From Flammeovirga aprica JL-4 (lineage in GTDB: Bacteria > Bacteroidota > Bacteroidia > Cytophagales > Flammeovirgaceae): a DNA stretch of 64,000 nucleotides. Shown one piece after another: positions 28,986 through 37,547 of this stretch. The DNA lies in the NCBI RefSeq assembly GCF_012844305.1, contig NZ_JABANE010000009.1, forward strand, positions 1 through 64,000, written 5' to 3'. The translations under genes and the position numbers were made by a program. Numbering within the stretch: position 1 is the first letter of the stretch; the number at the start of each line of letters is the position of its first letter. The notes under the pieces were generated by a model, which saw only the letters and a program-made list of their open reading frames with translations, searched no databases and had not been told where the DNA came from.

Positions 28986-29017
28986 TTTGTGTTATAAGTT
29001 TCAATATATTACTTTTG
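28986..29017 (+). promoter_or_regulatory. Promoter of rpmE
   Basis: TTTG (28986-28989), a 20-base spacer and TACTTTTG (29010-29017) match the Bacteroidota consensus TTTG-N19/20-TAnnTTTG. It lies 45 bases upstream of the rpmE ATG. Confidence 0.65.
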
Positions 29018-29061
29018 CATTTCGATTTGGGATTACAGAAAAAGTAAAAAATATTAATAAG

Positions 29062-29304
29062 ATGAAACAAGACATTCATCCGGATTTCAGACCAGTGGTA
29101 TTCCACGATCTGACTTCTAACGAAAAGTTCCTTATTGGATCTACAGTAGCTACATCTGAGACAATTGAATTCGAAGGTGAAACTTATCCTTTATTCAAAG
29201 TCGAGATTTCTTCTGCTTCTCACCCGTTCTACACTGGTAAGAAAGCGGCTATCTCTGCTGCAGGTCGTGTTGATAAATTCAACAAAAGATACGGAAAAAA
29301 ATAA
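29062..29304 (+). CDS. rpmE: 50S ribosomal protein L31 type B
   Basis: An 80-residue L31 starting at [16 protein letters not shown]; the frame is open for 25 more codons upstream, but the promoter lies inside that stretch. The zinc-ligand cysteines of type A L31 are absent, so this is the zinc-independent (C-minus, type B, also called ytiA or rpmE2) form. The [12 protein letters not shown] and DKFNKRYG motifs are canonical. Monocistronic with its own terminator. Confidence 0.95.
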   Translation: MKQDIHPDFRPVVFHDLTSNEKFLIGSTVATSETIEFEGETYPLFKVEISSASHPFYTGKKAAISAAGRVDKFNKRYGKK

Positions 29305-29320
29305 TTTCGTTTTTATCCAC

Positions 29321-29360
29321 AAAAAATCCACAATTTCATACGAAGTTGTGGATTTTTTTT
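29321..29360 (+). terminator. Terminator of rpmE
   Basis: The stem AAAAAATCCACAA / TTGTGGATTTTTT ends in eight T residues 40 bases after the rpmE stop. Confidence 0.85.
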
Positions 29361-29388
29361 GTGCCTAACTTTCTTCATTGCATCTTTG
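29358..29388 (+). promoter_or_regulatory. Probable promoter of the GlmU-like gene
   Basis: TTTG (29358-29361), an exact 19-base spacer and CATCTTTG (29381-29388) fit the TTTG-N19-TAnnTTTG pattern with one change in the -7 box. It overlaps the T tract of the rpmE terminator and lies 110 bases before the chosen start. Confidence 0.55.
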
Positions 29389-29500
29389 TCCCGTCATTTT
29401 TTGTTCGTTAAATATCTAATCTGGGATATTTAGTTTTTCAGATGTAAATCACCATTTTACCATTGCGATTTTGTGTGTAACATGGTCTAAAGCAATTATT

Positions 29501-30688
29501 ATGAATATTATACTATTCGACAATCCGAAGACAAGAATTAAATTATTACCCTTCACGTTTGTAAGACCTATTGCAGATATTCGTGTGGGTATTTTTAAGA
29601 TATATGAAAAGTGGGAGAAGGCGTTTAATGCAGAAACTTCATTCTTAACTGAAGAGTATTTGCAAGGTAAGTTTCCACTAAAACATGGTGCAGACCAGTA
29701 TTATATTAATGGTTCTCTTTGCCCAAATCCTTTTTTGATTCAGAAAATTCAGGAATTGAAAGATGGGCAGGGTTTAGTTTCAGGAGAAGATCTTTTGGTA
29801 CTGCATACCTCTGAAAAGTTTGATCATCTAGATGCTGAACCTGGTGATTTTGAAAAAATTGAAGTGCCGGCTGAAGAGGTGACCTTGATTAAACATCCAT
29901 GGGAAATTTTTACTCACAATAGAGAGCAGATTATGCTTGATTTTGAGGTGGTGACTAAAGGAAGAATCAGTCATCATATTGAAGATCCCCATACAGTGGT
30001 ATATGGTCGTGCTAATATTTTTGTGGAAGAAGGTGTAGAAGTAAGAGCTTCTATTTTGAATGCACAGAAAGGCCCAATTTATATTGGTAAAAATGCCGTG
30101 ATAGAAGAAGGTGTGATTATCCAAGGTACATGTGCCATTGGTGAAGGAACACGTATCAATATGGGGGCGAAAATCCGTGAAGATTGTTCATTCGGACCGC
30201 ATTGTAAAATTGGTGGAGAGATCAATAACTCTGTGGTGTTTGGTTATTCTAATAAGGCTCATGATGGCTACTTGGGTAACTCAGTTGTAGGAGAGTGGTG
30301 TAACCTTGGTGCTGATACCAATAACTCTAACCTGAAAAATAATTATGGCCCAGTAAGAATATGGAGTTATAAAGAAAGAAAATATGTAAGTACCGAACAG
30401 CAGTTCTGTGGTATGATGATGGCTGATTATTGTAAAGCAGGTATCAATACCATGTTCAATACTGGTACTGTGGTGGGGGTTTCTGCACATATTTTTGGTG
30501 GAGGTTTCCCTCCGAAACACATTCCTTCGTTTGCATGGGGAGCAATTGATTCTAATGAGGTAGCAAACTTGGATAAAATGATTGAGATAGCGGAAAGAGT
30601 GTTTGCAAGAAGAAAAGCGGATTTTACAGAGCACGATCGTCAGATTCTTCAGAAAGTTTTTGAATTGAGTAAATTTGACAGAATGTAA
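29501..30688 (+). CDS. GlmU-like sugar nucleotidyltransferase/acyltransferase
   Basis: A 395-residue protein starting at MNIILFDNPKTRIKLLPFT; the open frame continues ten codons upstream to a TTG. The N-terminal half resembles the NTP_transf_4 domain typical of Bacteroidota (LPFTFVRPIADIRVGIFKI...), and the C-terminal half (about 165-360) is a left-handed beta-helix of hexapeptide repeats (IGKNAVIEEGVIIQG, IGEGTRINMGAKI). By analogy with GlmU it may make UDP-GlcNAc or another activated sugar for the envelope. Substrate is not readable from the sequence. Monocistronic. Confidence 0.85.
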   Translation: MNIILFDNPKTRIKLLPFTFVRPIADIRVGIFKIYEKWEKAFNAETSFLTEEYLQGKFPLKHGADQYYINGSLCPNPFLIQKIQELKDGQGLVSGEDLLVLHTSEKFDHLDAEPGDFEKIEVPAEEVTLIKHPWEIFTHNREQIMLDFEVVTKGRISHHIEDPHTVVYGRANIFVEEGVEVRASILNAQKGPIYIGKNAVIEEGVIIQGTCAIGEGTRINMGAKIREDCSFGPHCKIGGEINNSVVFGYSNKAHDGYLGNSVVGEWCNLGADTNNSNLKNNYGPVRIWSYKERKYVSTEQQFCGMMMADYCKAGINTMFNTGTVVGVSAHIFGGGFPPKHIPSFAWGAIDSNEVANLDKMIEIAERVFARRKADFTEHDRQILQKVFELSKFDRM

Positions 30689-30715
30689 TTTTTTGCATTA
30701 AGTGATATAATTAAA

Positions 30716-30758
30716 GAAGGGATCTTCCTTACATGAAAAATGTAGAGAAGATCCCTTC
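30716..30758. terminator. Bidirectional terminator
   Basis: The 12-bp stem GAAGGGATCTTC / GAAGATCCCTTC, with an inner ACAT / ATGT pairing, lies between two convergent genes. Confidence 0.8.
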
Positions 30759-30778
30759 TTCGTTTATAACCAGACTTT

Positions 30779-31354
30779 TTAACTTTCAATGCTACTGAAA
30801 TATTGAATCAATTCATCAATTTTAGCTGTTTGTTTCTTGATCGCTCTTGGTCTGAAATAAAACCAATTCACGGCTAACCAAGCCAATGTAACAATTGCGA
30901 TAGGAATAGAATAGTTAGGTTGGAGTGCCAGTAAATATTCATACATATAAAGCCCTAATCCTAATGAGAATAATAGGAAATAAGAAGATGTAGTTGTGGT
31001 TTGAATCCTACGTTGCCTGTTTTTGATTTCCTTCAGTTTCTCCAAATAGGCCATTGAATTTGTATCAAAACCAATATCATTGATCAGAAAGTATAGTTTA
31101 TTTTGTGAAACGGTATAGATAATCACAGCTAAGATGGCACATCCAATACCTAATTTTGCTAACAATAAATCAGGATCATAATAGAAAGCGATGAAAAGTA
31201 AGTAAGCAATAATTCCTACTCCAGTGATATTTTGGACAATAATATTTTGTGTAGATTTCTTTTTATAAGCTTTTGCTTTTTTTAAAACCTCTTCAATTTT
31301 TGGTTGATTGGTTGGCTGTTGTTGCCATAAGTTTTTAAGATCCAGAGTACTCAT
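30779..31354 (-). CDS. Membrane protein partner of the ECF sigma factor
   Basis: A 191-residue protein with a cytoplasmic N-terminus (MSTLDLKNLWQQQPTNQPKI) and four hydrophobic segments (about 43-60, 68-83, 123-141, 149-167). The first codons overlap the end of the sigma gene by 20 bases. Bacteroidota often pair an ECF sigma gene with a small membrane protein of this shape that may act as the anti-sigma factor, but there is no ASD zinc motif here. Function is inferred from position only. Confidence 0.65.
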   Translation of the reverse strand: MSTLDLKNLWQQQPTNQPKIEEVLKKAKAYKKKSTQNIIVQNITGVGIIAYLLFIAFYYDPDLLLAKLGIGCAILAVIIYTVSQNKLYFLINDIGFDTNSMAYLEKLKEIKNRQRRIQTTTTSSYFLLFSLGLGLYMYEYLLALQPNYSIPIAIVTLAWLAVNWFYFRPRAIKKQTAKIDELIQYFSSIES

Positions 31355-31817
31355 AACGTGACATTTTTTTATTTAATTTTTCTTTAATTCTATGGAGTTT
31401 TGTTCGAACATTTCCATTCGATAATCCTACAATTTCAGCAATTTCACTTTGCGGAACTTCTTCTAGTTCAAGAGAGATAATTAATCTGTCAATTTCATTT
31501 AATGATGAGATACATTGATAGAGAAATTTAATTTGGTCATTGACTTCAAACTGATTTTCAGAAGCAGACAAATCTTGCGGTAATGCTGTGGTTTGATGTT
31601 TTTGTTTTTTCTCCACAGATCTCAGACAAGTATTTGAGGCAATTCTAAAAATCCATGTGCCAATGCTTGATTGCTGATTAAACGTAGAAAGCTTTTGATA
31701 CACAATGATGAAAACATCCTGTGTCAGATCTTGAGCAAGGTCCTCATCGTTGACATAACCCATTGCTAATCGAAAGACTTTCTGCCAATAGTTCTGATAT
31801 ATTTCTTCAAATTTCAT
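31335..31817 (-). CDS. ECF-type RNA polymerase sigma factor
   Basis: A 160-residue sigma-70 family factor. Region 2 spans about 4-70 (YQNYWQKVFRLAMGYVNDEDLAQDLTQDVF and WIFRIASNTC) and region 4 about 100-155 (LEEVPQSEIAEIVGLSNGNVRTKLHRIKEKL). Region 3 is missing, as in ECF factors. It is likely controlled by the membrane protein encoded immediately downstream. Regulon unknown. Confidence 0.92.
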   Translation of the reverse strand: MKFEEIYQNYWQKVFRLAMGYVNDEDLAQDLTQDVFIIVYQKLSTFNQQSSIGTWIFRIASNTCLRSVEKKQKHQTTALPQDLSASENQFEVNDQIKFLYQCISSLNEIDRLIISLELEEVPQSEIAEIVGLSNGNVRTKLHRIKEKLNKKMSRYEYSGS

Positions 31818-31977
31818 TTATTGAATATTGAGAGCGTTCATCTTTTGGTTTCATTTCTTTAGATACAAGTTATTGGGAAATGTTACACTAGGAGTTTATT
31901 TTTTTTTAGAAAAAAGAAAAATAGCGGTTTGCAGTGCTGTAGGGTAGTATTTTTTTATAAGATCAATAAATGTTCAT

Positions 31978-32015
31978 AAAAAAAGCATTGCACTTAAATG
32001 TTATAAATGCAATGC
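31978..32015 (-). terminator. Terminator of the gene at 32090-32830
   Basis: On the minus strand GCATTGCA / TGCAATGC form a stem followed by seven T residues. Confidence 0.75.
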
Positions 32016-32089
32016 CTTAAGTACTAAGTCAAAAATTAATGTTATTTATTTTCGTCTTGGTACTTATACTTGAAAGTTGATAAGATATA

Positions 32090-32830
32090 CTAGAAATTAA
32101 AACTTGCGTGTCGTGCTTTTCTAGCTTTTCTTTTCGTATCAAAAATATTACAGTTCAGAGAGAAGTAGAATACATTACCCTGTAGCTGATTATAATTTAG
32201 CGTAGTGCCGTCGATATTCGCTTTATCACTTCCCCATGATTGATTGAAGAACGGCGTCATATAATACTTGAATTTAAGGTTGAGACCTCTTGCAAATTGA
32301 ATTCCGAGCATTACACTTTCTTGGGGAACCACCCTATCGCTGAACCAAAGAGAGAATTTACTTTTATGACCTCCCACAAATGTTTTTTCTTTATAGTGAA
32401 TAGGTTGTTCGAATTCATATCCACCGTAAATAAAAAATCCATTTAAATTCCCTAATTTAAACCCAACAGGAAATCCTATATTGTAAGTTCTCATTTTCTT
32501 TCTCATCGAACCTGAAGCACCATCTTCTTTATATTCGTCGGGAACATCAAAAATGAAACCTATATTGCGGATCGATAGACCTGCAAAAAGTCCGAAGCGG
32601 TCACCAAAATCGATGTTGTAAAATGTCTGTCCATTAAAAACAGGAGCAAACCGAATGACATCATTCTTGATTTCCTGATTGTCGATATTGATGGCTGTCA
32701 TACCGGAAAAAATAATTTCCAATCCTCCGGAAAAGTAGAAGTCAGTTCTTCTTTCTTCTTGACTGAAACCTGAAAGTGATAGCAGACAGATTCCAAGAAT
32801 GGTAAAGAGTAGTTTTCTTAATTTGACCAT
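32090..32830 (-). CDS. Probable outer-membrane beta-barrel protein
   Basis: A 246-residue exported protein with signal peptide to about residue 23 (SLSGFSQ). The rest has alternating hydrophobic strands with Gly and aromatic girdles (FGLFAGLSIRNIGFIFDV, GFFIYGGYEFEQPI), typical of eight-to-ten-stranded barrels. There is no family motif I can name. It is monocistronic and lies between the ECF sigma unit and the 2H phosphoesterase gene. Confidence 0.65.
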   Translation of the reverse strand: MVKLRKLLFTILGICLLSLSGFSQEERRTDFYFSGGLEIIFSGMTAINIDNQEIKNDVIRFAPVFNGQTFYNIDFGDRFGLFAGLSIRNIGFIFDVPDEYKEDGASGSMRKKMRTYNIGFPVGFKLGNLNGFFIYGGYEFEQPIHYKEKTFVGGHKSKFSLWFSDRVVPQESVMLGIQFARGLNLKFKYYMTPFFNQSWGSDKANIDGTTLNYNQLQGNVFYFSLNCNIFDTKRKARKARHASFNF

Positions 32831-32972
32831 AAGCTTATAGTTTTGGAGTTGATAGCAGGTGTAAATTGAGAAGAGTTCCTGCTTTAAATTAATTAATTAC
32901 ACTAGTGATTAGTTTAAAGACAAAATTAGAATCCGTAGGTTGCGCCAATTCCACTTTAAACATTGATAAATT

Positions 32973-33587
32973 ATGAAATACACTGCACTGGATCTTGTTT
33001 TAATTCCAAGTGATGCATTTTTAAAAGAGATTGTTGAATATAACAAAAAACTTCCTGAAACAATACTGAAACTTGGTGAAAAACAGACAGTTCCGCATTT
33101 GTCAATTGCAATGTGCAGAGTTGTTACCACTCGATATGATGAGTTATTAGGGAAATTACAAGATTATTTAGAGGTGCTTGACCTTTCAGAATTATTATCA
33201 TTGAATGTTCCATCTATCTATCAGCATAGTATAAAAACAGTAGGCTGGAATGTGAAGTTGACTACACCGCTGAAAAACCTTCATTATTCTCTGTCTACAT
33301 TGATGAAACCCTATCATTATGATAAGATGGCAAGAGAAGAAAATAATGATTTTGCTGTTATACACCCGCAGATGCCTTTTTCAGGTGTTGATTATCTTAA
33401 TTCATTTTTTGAAAAATATGCCTTTGAAAACTTTAATCCTCACATCACTTTAGGGCAGGGAAATGCTCAAGTTTGTGAAGAGTGGCTGATGAAAAATATT
33501 GAGTTTGACCGGATTGCTCTTTTTCAGATGGGAACAGGCTGTACTTGCGAAAAGTTGCTTTGGGAGATAAAGCTCAATAATAATTAA
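32973..33587 (+). CDS. 2H phosphoesterase superfamily protein (LigT/2'-5' RNA ligase-like)
   Basis: A 204-residue cytosolic protein with the two symmetric catalytic motifs of the 2H superfamily: HLS at 42-44 (VPHLSIAMC) and HIT at 157-159 (NPHITLGQG). Members act on 2',3'-cyclic phosphates or 2'-5' RNA linkages. The rest of the sequence has no closer hallmark, so the substrate is open. The gene is monocistronic and divergent from the barrel protein. Confidence 0.8.
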   Translation: MKYTALDLVLIPSDAFLKEIVEYNKKLPETILKLGEKQTVPHLSIAMCRVVTTRYDELLGKLQDYLEVLDLSELLSLNVPSIYQHSIKTVGWNVKLTTPLKNLHYSLSTLMKPYHYDKMAREENNDFAVIHPQMPFSGVDYLNSFFEKYAFENFNPHITLGQGNAQVCEEWLMKNIEFDRIALFQMGTGCTCEKLLWEIKLNNN

Positions 33588-33763
33588 TACCCTAGATTTT
33601 AGTGGAAATGATTAAAAATTGACGATAGTAATTAATTGAAGGTGATATTGATTGTTTTTTTATCGATTTATTAGCAGATTTGGGGGGAAAACGAAAAATT
33701 AAAAATATCTTTTAGCGCTCTCACCGCTTTATGGAAGACGCTAACACTCAACAACCGTAAGAG

Positions 33764-34780
33764 ATGTCTCAAGAAAAAGTACTGAAAGAAGAACGTGCAT
33801 TCTCCAAAGAACAATACTGGGAATGGTATGAAAATATGCTATTAGTTAGACGTTTTGAAGAGAAAACGGCACAGCTATACGGTCAGCAAAAAATCAGAGG
33901 TTTCTGTCACTTATACATCGGACAAGAAGCTTGTGCTGCAGGTCAAGTATCAGCACTAACTAAAGATGATCATTATATCACAGCTTACCGTGACCACGCT
34001 CACCCAATCATGTTGGGAACTGATCCTGGTGCAGTAATGGCTGAGATGTATGGTAGAGCTACTGGTACTACAAAAGGTAAAGGTGGTTCAATGCACATTT
34101 TTGACAAATCAGTAAACTTTGCTGGTGGTCATGGTATTGTAGGTGCTCAAATTCCAATGGGTGCAGGTATTGCATTCGGTGAAAAATATAAAGGCACTAA
34201 GAACCTTTGCGTGACAATGTTTGGTGATGGTGCAATCCGTCAAGGTGCAATGCACGAAGCATTCAACATGGCAATGGCTTGGAAATTACCAGTAATCTTT
34301 ATCGTAGAGAACAATGGTTATGCAATGGGTACTTCAGTAGAGCGTACTTCCAATGTACACCACCTTTATGAATTAGGTTCTGCTTATGATATCCCATCTC
34401 GTCCAGTTGACGGTATGGATGTAGAAGAAGTACATATCGCTATGGAAGAAGCAGCTGCTCATATCCGTGCGGGTAAAGGTCCTTACTTCTTAGAATTCAG
34501 AACTTACCGTTACAAAGGTCACTCTATGTCTGACCCTGCAAAATACCGTACTAAAGAGGAAGTTGCAGAGTACAAAGCACAAGACCCAATCGAGAAAGTG
34601 AAAAACAAACTGATCGAAAAAGGTTATGCTACAGCTGAAGAGTTGAAAGAGTTTGATAAGAAAATGAAACAGAAGGTATTGGATGCTGTGAAATTCGCAG
34701 AAGAATCTCCTTATCCTGAAGCTTCAGAAGCTTATACAGATGTATATGTTGAGCCAGATTATCCTTTCTTAGATTCTTAA
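33764..34780 (+). CDS. pdhA: Pyruvate dehydrogenase E1 component, alpha subunit
   Basis: A 338-residue E1-alpha subunit that decarboxylates pyruvate with thiamine diphosphate in the PDH complex. The TPP-binding motif runs from GDGAIRQG (154-161) to ENN (182-184). The phosphorylation-loop region YRYKGHSMSDPAKYRT is conserved. Length fits PdhA of two-subunit E1 enzymes. The beta subunit is not adjacent; it must be elsewhere, as in many Bacteroidota. It is followed by a strong terminator, so it is transcribed alone. Confidence 0.95.
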   Translation: MSQEKVLKEERAFSKEQYWEWYENMLLVRRFEEKTAQLYGQQKIRGFCHLYIGQEACAAGQVSALTKDDHYITAYRDHAHPIMLGTDPGAVMAEMYGRATGTTKGKGGSMHIFDKSVNFAGGHGIVGAQIPMGAGIAFGEKYKGTKNLCVTMFGDGAIRQGAMHEAFNMAMAWKLPVIFIVENNGYAMGTSVERTSNVHHLYELGSAYDIPSRPVDGMDVEEVHIAMEEAAAHIRAGKGPYFLEFRTYRYKGHSMSDPAKYRTKEEVAEYKAQDPIEKVKNKLIEKGYATAEELKEFDKKMKQKVLDAVKFAEESPYPEASEAYTDVYVEPDYPFLDS

Positions 34781-34808
34781 TTTGAGTCGGAAAATTTAAA
34801 ATATACGT

Positions 34809-34838
34809 AAGGCATCCCGTTTGGGATGCCTTTTTTTT
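34809..34838 (+). terminator. Terminator of pdhA
   Basis: A perfect 10-bp stem AAGGCATCCC / GGGATGCCTT with a GTTT loop and eight T residues. Confidence 0.9.
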
Positions 34839-34911
34839 GTGAAAAAAACTTTAAAATATCAATTTTAAGTGCAAACAGTACTTAAAAATATTATGTTTCG
34901 GGAATATTTTT

Positions 34912-34919
34912 TAAATTTG
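34912..34919 (+). promoter_or_regulatory. Candidate -7 box upstream of the TPR protein gene
   Basis: TAAATTTG matches the TAnnTTTG consensus exactly, 47 bases before the start codon at 34967. No good TTTG box is found 19-20 bases upstream, so the assignment is tentative. Confidence 0.4.
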
Positions 34920-34966
34920 CCGACTGATAATTTTGAAATTTTAGGCTTAGCCTATTTTATATATAC

Positions 34967-35701
34967 ATGGCGACCATGAAAGAAAAGAAACACAATACAG
35001 TGAAAGGAACTACGAAGGAAGAGCACAACGAGTATGAAGTATTCGAGAGTGCTGAGGTTTTACAGGACAGAATTGTAGAGTCTCAAGATTTTTTTGAAAA
35101 GAATAAAAATGTCGTTCTTGTTGTTTTAGGCGTTATCGTAGCAGCAATTGCGGGTTATTTTTTCTATGGTGTAAACATCGAGAAGCAGAACACTGAAGCA
35201 CAAGCTGAATTGTCACCTGCAGTTTTCTATTTTGAAAAAGACTCTTTAGGAAAAGCATTAAACGGCGATGGTAACCTTACAGGAGGTTTCTTAGAAATCG
35301 CTGACGAATATAGTGGAACAAAAGCAGCGAACTTAGCAAATTACTACGCTGGTGTTTCATATATGAGATTAGGCGATTATGATAAAGCAATCTCACACTT
35401 AGAAGCATTCTCAGCAAAAGACGATTTAGTACAAGCTCGTGCTTATGCTTTGATTGGTGATGCTCACGTTGAGTTAGAAGCTTATCCTAGTGCTATTTCT
35501 TCTTACAAAGAAGCAATCTCATACAAGCCGAACAAAGAATTTACTCCTTCATACATGATGAAACTTGCTTTCACTTATGAAGCAGCTGGCGACAACGCTA
35601 AAGCTTTAGATACTTACAACAAATTAGTTAGCGAGTACCCTAAAGCTCAAGAAGTGAACGACGCTAAGAAATTTGCTGCAGTTTTAGCTGCAACGAAATA
35701 A
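34967..35701 (+). CDS. Membrane-anchored TPR protein
   Basis: A 244-residue protein with a cytoplasmic N-terminus rich in Lys and Glu, one membrane helix (about 49-67, VVLVVLGVIVAAIAGYFFYG) and a periplasmic region with tetratricopeptide repeats from about 115 (AANLANYYAGVSYMRLGDYDKAISHLE) to the end. The architecture is that of YfgM-like proteins, which act as envelope chaperone partners in E. coli. The codons are strongly biased (GCT, GTT, TTA), suggesting good expression. Function inferred only from architecture. Confidence 0.8.
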   Translation: MATMKEKKHNTVKGTTKEEHNEYEVFESAEVLQDRIVESQDFFEKNKNVVLVVLGVIVAAIAGYFFYGVNIEKQNTEAQAELSPAVFYFEKDSLGKALNGDGNLTGGFLEIADEYSGTKAANLANYYAGVSYMRLGDYDKAISHLEAFSAKDDLVQARAYALIGDAHVELEAYPSAISSYKEAISYKPNKEFTPSYMMKLAFTYEAAGDNAKALDTYNKLVSEYPKAQEVNDAKKFAAVLAATK

Positions 35702-35720
35702 GTATAAATCTTTTCTTATA

Positions 35721-35760
35721 AAATAGGCTATCTTTTTTTAGAAGATAGCCTATTTTTTTA
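35721..35760. terminator. Bidirectional terminator
   Basis: The stem AAATAGGCTATCTT / AAGATAGCCTATTT with flanking A and T tracts lies between the convergent TPR and AraC genes. Confidence 0.85.
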
Positions 35761-35781
35761 TGCATAAAACCAAACAACAGA

Positions 35782-36621
35782 TTAAGCAGTCTCTTTCTCC
35801 GCATATTTATTTCTGTAATCACTAGGACTGAGGTTTTCCATTTTCTTGAAGAACCTGCTGAATGCCTGAATATCATCATAGCCTAATTCATACGCTATTT
35901 CTGAAATTGACTTATCTGTATATATAATTTGTCTTCTTGCTTCGAGGATAATTCTGTCTTGAATAAACTGTAAAGGAGACTTCTGACCCAATAACTTAAA
36001 GGCATTGGAAAGTGTTTTTGGTGATTTATTCAATAATTCAGCGTATTCCCCTACGGATTTTTTTTCTTTAAAATGTAGTTCTACTAAGAAATTAAATTCT
36101 TTGACCACGGTTAGTTTGTCTTCACTCAATGTGGAAAGTGAAGTTTGTTTCTTCATAATTCTAGTACACAGGATCAACAATCTTTTCAGGAGCATCTGAA
36201 GCATTTCCAGTTGATGATCGTCTGTTGATTCCATTTCATTTTCGAAGACTCTCCAAAGTGCCATCAATGTATCTCCGTCGTTGTTGGTGATACTGATTTT
36301 AGGAAGTGAAGAAGCTCCAAAGAAAAGGATCCCTTTACAGCCTACATCTGAATCATGATCCAGAATACAGTAAAAAGGCCTGTTGAAGCGTAGCAATTTA
36401 CCTTTTACAATGTTAATTTCTTCTATTTTATGGAATTCTGTTAGAAAGACAATTTCGTTGGGACAGAAAGAATACATTCGCCCATCAATTCTCAGCTGGC
36501 TTTCTTCAGCAAACCAGATCACACTAAGCTTACTGCTGCTGTCCTCGAAAAGTGATAGATTTTTTTCGTCTGTCAGTTCTGTGATTTCGAGGTATTCTCC
36601 TGTAGATTTTAAAAATTTCAT
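35782..36621 (-). CDS. AraC family transcriptional regulator
   Basis: A 279-residue regulator. The N-terminal half is a cupin-like sensor region without a recognisable ligand. The C-terminal AraC/XylS DNA-binding domain (about 180-275) has two helix-turn-helix motifs, the second with ISEIAYELGYDDIQAFSRFF and the signature PSDYRNKY. It lies 87 bases downstream of trxA on the same strand, with a hairpin between, so it may be partly co-transcribed with thioredoxin. Confidence 0.9.
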   Translation of the reverse strand: MKFLKSTGEYLEITELTDEKNLSLFEDSSSKLSVIWFAEESQLRIDGRMYSFCPNEIVFLTEFHKIEEINIVKGKLLRFNRPFYCILDHDSDVGCKGILFFGASSLPKISITNNDGDTLMALWRVFENEMESTDDHQLEMLQMLLKRLLILCTRIMKKQTSLSTLSEDKLTVVKEFNFLVELHFKEKKSVGEYAELLNKSPKTLSNAFKLLGQKSPLQFIQDRIILEARRQIIYTDKSISEIAYELGYDDIQAFSRFFKKMENLSPSDYRNKYAEKETA

Positions 36622-36640
36622 AGGAATAAAAATAGGGTTA

Positions 36641-36677
36641 AGCGAGTAGCACCCAATAAAAGGTATATCTACTCGCT
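36641..36677 (-). terminator. Hairpin between trxA and the AraC gene
   Basis: AGCGAGTAG and CTACTCGCT form a perfect 9-bp stem. On the minus strand a partly T-rich stretch (TATTTTTATT) follows a few bases later. It could terminate trxA or attenuate transcription into the AraC gene. Confidence 0.6.
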
Positions 36678-36708
36678 AAACAACATTTTTATAAAAAAAC
36701 TAGCTGTT

Positions 36709-37029
36709 CTAGTTCGCAATCGCTTCCAAATGAGTTCTTAACTCTTTCTCTGCAGCCATGCCTACGTGAGTTTTCACTACCTCTCCATTTTTAATGAAAA
36801 CAAGGTTTGGAATACTTCTCACCTTATAGAGTGTGGCCAATTCCGGCACCTCTTCAATATTGACTTTTTGAATAGCCACTTTGCCTTCATATTCATCAGA
36901 AAGCTTTTCTACAGTGGGCAGTAAAGCTTGACAAGGTCCACACCAATCAGCATAAAAATCAATTAGGATAGGTGTGTTGCTTTCATTGATCAATTGATTG
37001 TACTCTTCAAAATTGTTTATCTTTTTCAT
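36709..37029 (-). CDS. trxA: Thioredoxin
   Basis: A 106-residue cytosolic thioredoxin with the active-site motif WCGPC (Cys30 and Cys33), preceded by FYAD and followed by the cis-proline region RSIPNLVFI. It reduces disulfides of cytosolic proteins with thioredoxin reductase. Length is normal. It is upstream of the AraC regulator gene on the same strand. Confidence 0.92.
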   Translation of the reverse strand: MKKINNFEEYNQLINESNTPILIDFYADWCGPCQALLPTVEKLSDEYEGKVAIQKVNIEEVPELATLYKVRSIPNLVFIKNGEVVKTHVGMAAEKELRTHLEAIAN

Positions 37030-37153
37030 CGTATTGTTTTTTATCTGTTTATCTAAATGAACAATACAAAGATGCAGGATAAACTAGAGGGAGTGTTATG
37101 CTTTAATACCCGAAGGTTGTGCTAATTTTCCTTTGAGTGTAAATCAGTCTAAT

Positions 37154-37547
37154 TACATTGTAAACTAAATTACCGTAAGCTTTCAATCGGCATTTCTACA
37201 AGTTTTCGAAGTTCTTTTTTCAAACTTCCTTCTTCTTCATTTTTGTCTTAACACAAAAACGAAGCAAAAAAGTCAAGGCTTTGAAGTCAAAAGCTAAATT
37301 CCATTCCTCTCGCCTAAATGATTTTAAACTCGCTAAAGCTCAAACAAGAAAATCATTTTTAACGGCTCAATCCATGAAATTCTTAACGCTTTTCCCTTCA
37401 AGGCCGGGGGAGTACTCTCAACCTGATAGGGTAGAAATTTCACTGATGCGAATGTTAAGTGTTAGCGTCATTCGTGATCTTATAGATCATCAGAAATCAC
37501 ATGATTTCTAGACACTATAATTATTTGAAAATTTAGTTTACAATGTA
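37154..37547. mobile_element. MITE-like non-autonomous element with 18-bp TIRs and CTAAT duplication
   Basis: TACATTGTAAACTAAATT (37154-37171) is perfectly repeated in reverse complement at 37530-37547. Directly outside both ends lies the 5-base direct repeat CTAAT (37149-37153 and 37548-37552), as expected of a target-site duplication. The 394-base element has no transposase. Its interior (about 37179-37510) belongs to the dispersed repeat family also found at 50090-50422 and 60525-60700, including the palindromic core AAATGATTTT ... AAAATCATTT and a terminal hairpin AGAAATC ... GATTTCT. The right duplication contains the stop codon of the hydrolase gene. Confidence 0.75.

Noticed and set aside
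28987-29061. 25-codon upstream extension of rpmE
   Set aside because: The promoter lies within this stretch and L31 proteins start at MKQDIHP.
37281-37511. A 76-codon ORF on the plus strand
   Set aside because: It lies inside the dispersed repeat/MITE. The other repeat copies do not keep the frame, and the palindromic core makes coding use unlikely.
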